This document shows, piece after piece, positions 58,926 through 64,000 of a stretch of 64,000 nt of DNA (positions within the stretch are counted from its first letter, which is position 1; each line of letters begins with the position of its first letter). Both the position numbers and the translations under genes were made by a program. Source of the DNA: Oscarella lobularis (lineage: Eukaryota; Porifera; Homoscleromorpha; Homosclerophorida; Oscarellidae); assembly GCF_947507565.1 (NCBI RefSeq), contig NC_089185.1, positions 868,001-932,000 on the forward strand, read 5' to 3'. The notes below the pieces were generated by a model that searched no databases, was not told the origin of the DNA, and saw nothing but the letters and a program-made list of their open reading frames with translations.

Positions 58926-60618
58926 ATGGGGGCGGGATGCTCGTCACGTCGTCGCGGTTCGTCGTTCTCTTCTCCTCCTTTCTATCATTGCAACTCTCTC
59001 TTTAGTCACCTCAGGGATCTTAAACGATTTCCCTTCGTTCAAGATAGTCCTAGTCGGTGAGGGAACGAACCACTGGTTGGCGAAATCGGTGACAGCGTTC
59101 GTCTAGGTGACTCCGAAGTAGGCAAAACGAGCATCTTTATGCGCTACGTGCGCAATCAATTCGACTACGACTATCGCCCGACCGTATCCGTCTGCATTGG
59201 CAACGTCGTGAAGAAAGTCAACGTTCCGCGCGACGCTATCGTATCGGTAGCCCTCTGGGACCTGCCCGGGCGCGAAGAAGTCGACCTACGAAAGTCTTAT
59301 TATAAGAACATCGACGCGGCCATAGGTAAGACGCAAAAAAATAGACACTTGTCACAACACTCTACAAATACCGAATACGTCCCCACCCATACACTTCATT
59401 CGATCCCTCTCTCTATTCCCTCAGTTGTGGTGGATATTAGCTGCAGAGACAGTATTGAAAGTGGCTGCATGTGGAAACAGGACATCCTCAGCAATGCCAT
59501 TCTCACGAACGAAGACGCCGATGACGCAGTACTTCACGGCAGCGTTCGCCGCCGATTATCCACGGCGACACTCAATAACATTCCCGTCCTGTTGCTTGGC
59601 AACAAATTTGACAAACTCGACTACGATCCGCAATCGGACGACGTGCCGGCCGAGGTGACGGCGCTCGAGACTCACGCCGACGAGAGCGGTTTCGCCGGCA
59701 GCGTCGCCGTGTCGGCGCGCGACGGCGACAGTAGCGTGCACAACGCCGTTCAGGCGTTGATTCGGCATCTGGTCGAGATTCGGACGGCCGCCAAAGGGAT
59801 GACGCGACAGATGACACAGCCGATGGAGGGACTGCGAAAAATCGGCGGCACTTGGGTCAAATCGAAAGACGTCCGTTATCGACTCAATCGAACGAAAATT
59901 GACGAAGTGAGTGCAATTTTCTATTTTTTTGTACAGGGAGACGATTTTTTTATTGCAGTTGGATGCGTTGTTTGATCGGTGTGAGCCGTCTCTAGGGGAC
60001 GTCGACTCGACGACGGCTAATTTTCACGGGTCGTTGAGTCGGTTTCGTCGCCAGTGCGCCGTTTGCAGAATTGGAGTCGGTCCCAATCCCAGTTTGGAAG
60101 ACTGCGTCACAGCGTTGAAGGAAGCGCTTGGAGACGATGGACTTGAGGCAACGATGAATTATAAGTGTTATTTATCTTGATTTTCTCTAGGTTACCAATG
60201 TTGGGCCGTTTCCGCAATTGCTCATTCCTGGCGCATTGGATCGCAGTCTGGATATTCAAGTAGCGAAAGCAGTGGAAATGTATCGGCTTGAAGTGCGTTC
60301 ATCCTGAATATTTCTAGCCATTGCACCTATTCCTATATAACGCAGATCGTACCTCATGCCGAAAAAGTCTTGGGAGCTTGTCCGGTTGCCGAAGCCGTTT
60401 TTTCTGGCGTCGTCGACGAAATACTCCAAGTTCAAGAAAGACTAACCGATTTGGGCACGGCTGCCGGCTTGTCCAAGAACGGCCTTAGAGAAGCGGAAGC
60501 CCATTTGAAAGCTAACCTCGACGAAATCAGGCAGAATCAAGTCAGGGCAGCGAGAGCGGTTCAAAGCGTTGAAAGCGCGGCACAGAAAGTCAAAGCGGCG
60601 ATGCTATGGAACAGCTGA
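58926..60618 (+). CDS. Rab-like small GTPase with N-myristoylation-type start and long helical C-terminus
   Basis: The start ATG at 58926 gives MGAGCSSRRR, which splices (weak donor GTTCGT, good acceptor CTTTAG) to VTSGILNDFPSFKIVLVG. The GTPase has P-loop GDSEVGKTS, switch I PTVSV, G3 WDLPGREE, G4 GNKFDKLD and G5 VSARDG. The usual Gln of WDxxGQE is Arg. After the fold come RQMTQPMEGLRKIGGTWVKS, LFDRCEPSLGDVDSTTANFH, and a C-terminal coiled region (VFSGVVDEILQVQERL, GLREAEAHLKANLDEIRQNQ). The protein ends AAMLWNS and has no C-terminal prenylation cysteines. The Gly2-Cys5-Ser6 start fits myristoylation plus palmitoylation (MGxxCS). Six or seven exons. The exact family was not recognised. It lies 95 bases from the RALGAPB stop codon on the opposite strand (convergent). 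Confidence 0.75.
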
Positions 60619-60713
60619 GTGTTTACAGGTACAAGTAAGTCAGTAGGCTGACGTATTTAGACATGTACACATATTCTTTAATTAATCCGCATTTATGTTC
60701 ACTGTTTTATCTC

Positions 60714-63700
60714 TCACGGCTGCTTGTACGCCGGGTTGAAAAGACTTTCCATGAAGGCCGGAATGGACAGCTTCTGTTCGTGCTGGCTCGTGATCTCTTC
60801 AATCTTTCGTTTGCGGAGAATGTGCGGCGTGGTAAAACTGAAAGAGGAACAGCGAATTGGAAGAGGGAAAAAAACCTTCCTATTTTTCATCTTTACCTGT
60901 CCATTTCCAGCTGCTGACGTCGACTCGAATTGATCATGGTCTGCCTTGCGAGAAGACCAAGAACTCGACGACTCACCACCATTCCGTCAAGCAGGGGCCC
61001 GGCGAATACCCACCTAAAAAAAGAGGACAACGTCAGAAAAGGTTCGCTTCACGGAGAACGGAACCGACTTCTCCGAAGTGCACGCGGTCAATATGCGATA
61101 CAGCCCAGTTTTAAGCGGATGAACGAACACGACGGCGCAATCTGCCTTCGGTTTCAGCGCGTGTCCACCGCCGCCGGTGGTGCCGCTCTCGCTTGCGCAC
61201 ATGTTTAGAGCCTGAATCGCGTGACTCAGTTTCTCCAGCGGAAACGTTTCGTGATCTTCGAATCGTTCAAGCCAGACGATGGCCAAGCCGAGATCAGATA
61301 TAGTGGCGGACGGAACCGTTCGTCCGGCCGCCTTGCGACCGACGCGTCCCGGCGTCGTTTCGAGCGTCGACGCCAACGTTTGCGGACGAGACGGAAAAGT
61401 GACGCCGGCGGTGCCGATGTCGCCGATCGGACTCGTCGGTGCCGACGCCGTCGACCGTCGCGTCTGTTCGACGCCGAGACTTCGGCCGAGACTTTCGCCG
61501 TCCTGCGACGTCGTCGATCGGGCTAACGACGGGGGAGGTGTGGCGACGGCCGACGACGTCTGGTCGAATAAGAGGGGCGCCTGCGATTGAAGCGACGGCA
61601 CGACGAAAAGCATTTCCATGGCGACATTGGCGTAGTAGGGCGTCGGATTGAGCTTGCAGAATTTAAAACGAGACGACGAGAAGGGACCCTTCCAGCCGAG
61701 ATGGGTCGACAGGTCGACGGGCCAGCCGAGCGAGAGGAGAAATTCGTGAAAATGACCCGGGGAACGAAGCGTGCCCTGCGTAAGAAAAAGTGGGCGCGCT
61801 TGGCTTGTGAAAATGGGCGAAAAAAAACCTTGTTTTGGAACATTTCGGATAACGTCGTCTGACCGGCTTTGACGTAGAGAACGTAGACCGTTTCCGTGGA
61901 GCGAGTCGGAATGTCGTCCAGCTCGCGCAGTGCCGTCGACAGCGTCGGATTGCTCGTGCCGAGCGTCACTAACGACGGGCGCTCTTGGGTCGGAACCGCC
62001 TGTAGAAAATCAGCAATCAAAACGCGATCCAGGTGGGTGCATACATGAATTTACCTGAAGACTTTCCAACGACAAGATGCCGAGCTGAGATAAGAATATG
62101 CGGGTGGTCTGAAATGAAGTGCAAACTCTGAAACCAGACACGTTTTCTAAGAAAATGGAGGAAAGAATGCATCGTTGTTTCTCACTCTGGCTTGACGCTT
62201 TCAGTGCGGCGTGGTATGCTCGACTCTCTTTGCTCGACGTCAAACTTCCCTGCGGCAATCCTTTCTGTCTCGGCCTGAAATTAAGAATATTGACTCGCCG
62301 CCGAGTGACCATCTGAGATTTTGTTTATTCACCGCCTTGAGAACGGCATCGTGAAGTCTCGACTGTTCTTCTTTCCCCTTGGCGTCGAGGATGTCGTCAA
62401 GTGGAGGGATGCTATAGTCACTGAAACCATTTATAGAGAACAGAAACTCTCCCCCCCGCTTGGTGCAAGTCCCGCTTACGCCTTTATTATTGGAACTTCG
62501 TCGGCGGCTTTGGGCCAATAGGGTAGAACAGGAAGCGGCTTGACTTGCTCGTCGGGCTTCGGTTCCGGCCGTTTCACCGGGATCAAGTGTGCCTCGGCTT
62601 GCGACTAAAACAAATCTCGCAACTGAAAGACATTATACCCCCTCTTATCGACTCACTCCGGCATTTCTTGGCCAGTGTCGCAGTTGAACGGTCCAGCAGC
62701 GTTTTCCGTTGGGACTGCGTAGAATGAGAGACACAGTTGGAAGGAAAGCTATCGGAAGAAGCCCGGGGTAGTTAGAGAATGAAATTTTGAAGTATCGACC
62801 TCACCGTCACTCTCCTCGTCGACAGCATGTTCCAATATAGCGAAAACGGTGTTGCTGTCGAGAACGAAGTAACGGAATACAGCAGCCTAGCAAAAGAAAA
62901 GAACGATGGCATTCGAAAAAGAAAGGAGAATTTAAATAAAAACTCGCCGCGGCATCCTTGTTCCGAGCCGTCGCCAAATTCAACAGTTCGTCTTCGTTAA
63001 GTTGACTGGACACGGAGGCGGGTCCGCACGGCGAGGGAAACGAGCCCTAAAGTTATTAGACGCTTTACCATTTCAAACAATGTCTGTTGACAAAGATGGT
63101 TAGTGACCAAATGCTCTATGATGCAAGTGAGGAGAACTTCGGCTGCTTCCATGACTCTGATTGACACAGGATGTCGAGCCTTTTGATCTACATGAGCGTT
63201 TTTCGCGGTTGATGCCCTCATCCCTAAAAAACGTTTTTCTAACGATAGCGATAGCATACCTTTGAGCTGTCTGATGGTGACGTTGGCGGAATCTCCATCC
63301 GTTGAAGTGCCGAGCGCCTAAAAGCGAGAAATTCTTTCCAAACGTTTCGTCGCATGTCTACCGTACCTCGGATTTTGAGCCAGATATGCCCAGCTCCACG
63401 ACTTCTAAAACGTGGCGCAGAGTTTCCTGGAAAGAGAGACGATCATCTCTTGCACACTTCTCAATGCAAGACTGTACCTCTTCGAAAAGAAGTCGATTTT
63501 GAGCGAGAATCCACTCTTGAAGACACTGGTAGGCCGTGACTATCGTCGAATGAAGATCTCTCGAATGATATCGGCTCTCCTGACCAACGAGAGTCGATAT
63601 ATAGTCGCACAGCCACTTGACGGTGAACGACCATTCGCCAGGATCTAAAGACCGTTAGACGCTCGGTAGAAAGAAGAAGAAGAAAAAGGCGCAGCAGCCG

Positions 63701-64000
63701 CGACTTTCTCACCGACAGTCGGAACGTTCAAATTCGCCAAATCGCCGAGCAATTCCAGCACAGACAAAGTAACGTGTTTTTCCATTCGCGGCTGAAGGAA
63801 ACGCTGCGACGCTTCGCGACACGTTCGAACGACGAGCTCGGCTCCATCTGAAAAAGATCCTGAGAAAAAGGAAAGGAAAAAATCGCACGGATCGCACCCC
63901 AACTACCGCTCTTCGTAACGTGTCCGCGTAGACGAGCCCGAGTGCGCGGCGTAGTGTTGTCCAACGACGACGCGGCGTCGTCTCCGACGGAGCGACTGAG
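60714..64000 (-). CDS. RALGAPB: Ral GTPase-activating protein subunit beta (partial; 5' end beyond window)
   Basis: Non-catalytic subunit of the RalGAP complex that, with an alpha subunit, turns off RalA/B and relates to the tuberin family. The exons read [60 protein letters not shown] then [53 protein letters not shown] (a RapGAP-like domain), an S/T/P-rich insert near 61300-61550, [20 protein letters not shown], and the tail [20 protein letters not shown] ending [10 protein letters not shown]. Human RALGAPB ends similarly with PHVRRKQKI. Upstream exons to the window edge are present but less clear: [16 protein letters not shown] and a helical segment near 63430-63960. Stop TGA at 60714-60716. 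The 5' end lies outside the window. Confidence 0.88.

Noticed and set aside
1-64000. Contamination by a bacterial genome because of MopE/CGN modules
   Set aside because: These modules are joined by spliceosomal introns to sushi and CUB exons and flanked by animal genes.
1-64000. tRNA, rRNA or other structured RNA genes
   Set aside because: None recognised by eye on either strand; a covariance-model search was not possible here.

Overview
This is nuclear DNA of a small-genome animal. The genes have many short GT-AG introns, typically 35-60 bases, and sit almost back to back on both strands: about 28 protein genes in 64 kb. The gene content is animal: a Hes/Hey-type bHLH-Orange factor, WAVE, a class A GPCR, a synaptotagmin-like protein, NRDP1/RNF41, LDLRAP1, and a giant secreted protein with sushi and CUB domains. 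The compact layout together with a death-fold STAND ATPase suggests a sponge, perhaps homoscleromorph (Oscarella-like). That placement is inference, not a demonstrated match.

Layout: 1-2433 partial death-fold/NB-ARC/TPR sensor (-). 2984-4904 N-myristoyltransferase (-), head to head with LDLRAP1-like adaptor (4982-6364,+). 6496-8000 SCI1-like nuclear protein (+). 8019-9615 coiled-coil protein (-), head to head with SNX3 (+). 10914-12167 intronless GPCR (+). 12600-13645 MEAF6 (+). 13745-15498 GH27 alpha-galactosidase (+). 15574-17484 CSTF2 (-), head to head with PHPT1 (+). 18153-19585 WAVE (+). 19875-21559 coiled-coil protein (-). 21706-22911 Hes/Hey bHLH-O (-). 23103-27173 synaptotagmin-like protein (-). 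27368-29230 BTB-BACK-TLDc (-), head to head with a PPPDE-PUL protein (29266-31291,+). 31532-32760 RNF41 (-). 32841-34076 TPGS1 (-), head to head with UBE2G2 (+). 35061-35928 PRELID (-), head to head with a Cys-less papain-like protein (+). 36986-40066 coiled-coil protein (-). 40531-41079 SEC61B (-), head to head with STX17 (+). 43060-58667 giant modular secreted protein (+), interrupted by a 200-N gap. 58926-60618 atypical Rab-like GTPase (+). 60714-64000 partial RALGAPB (-).

The most unusual locus is the giant gene. It has a signal peptide and an IgGFc-binding-type N-terminal domain. Then come six large units, each a MopE-like Asp-rich metal-binding motif followed by seven DxCGN-type modules (about 42 modules). 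Sushi and CUB domains follow. Each complete unit is one exon of about 1.85 kb bounded by phase-1 introns. Units 2-4 are almost identical in blocks, and unit 3 looks like the product of a recent unequal crossover. The repeat modules resemble bacterial surface-protein repeats, while the C-terminal domains are animal.

Other points of note are a Rab-like GTPase with an N-terminal myristoylation-type start (MGAGCS) and Arg in place of the catalytic Gln, a cathepsin-like protein with Ser at the catalytic Cys position and no propeptide, a GA instead of GT splice donor in the alpha-galactosidase, and a high density of head-to-head gene pairs with 26-162 bases between start codons.

All exon joins were made by eye from frame and GT-AG signals. 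Spans marked CDS run from start to stop codon and include introns.
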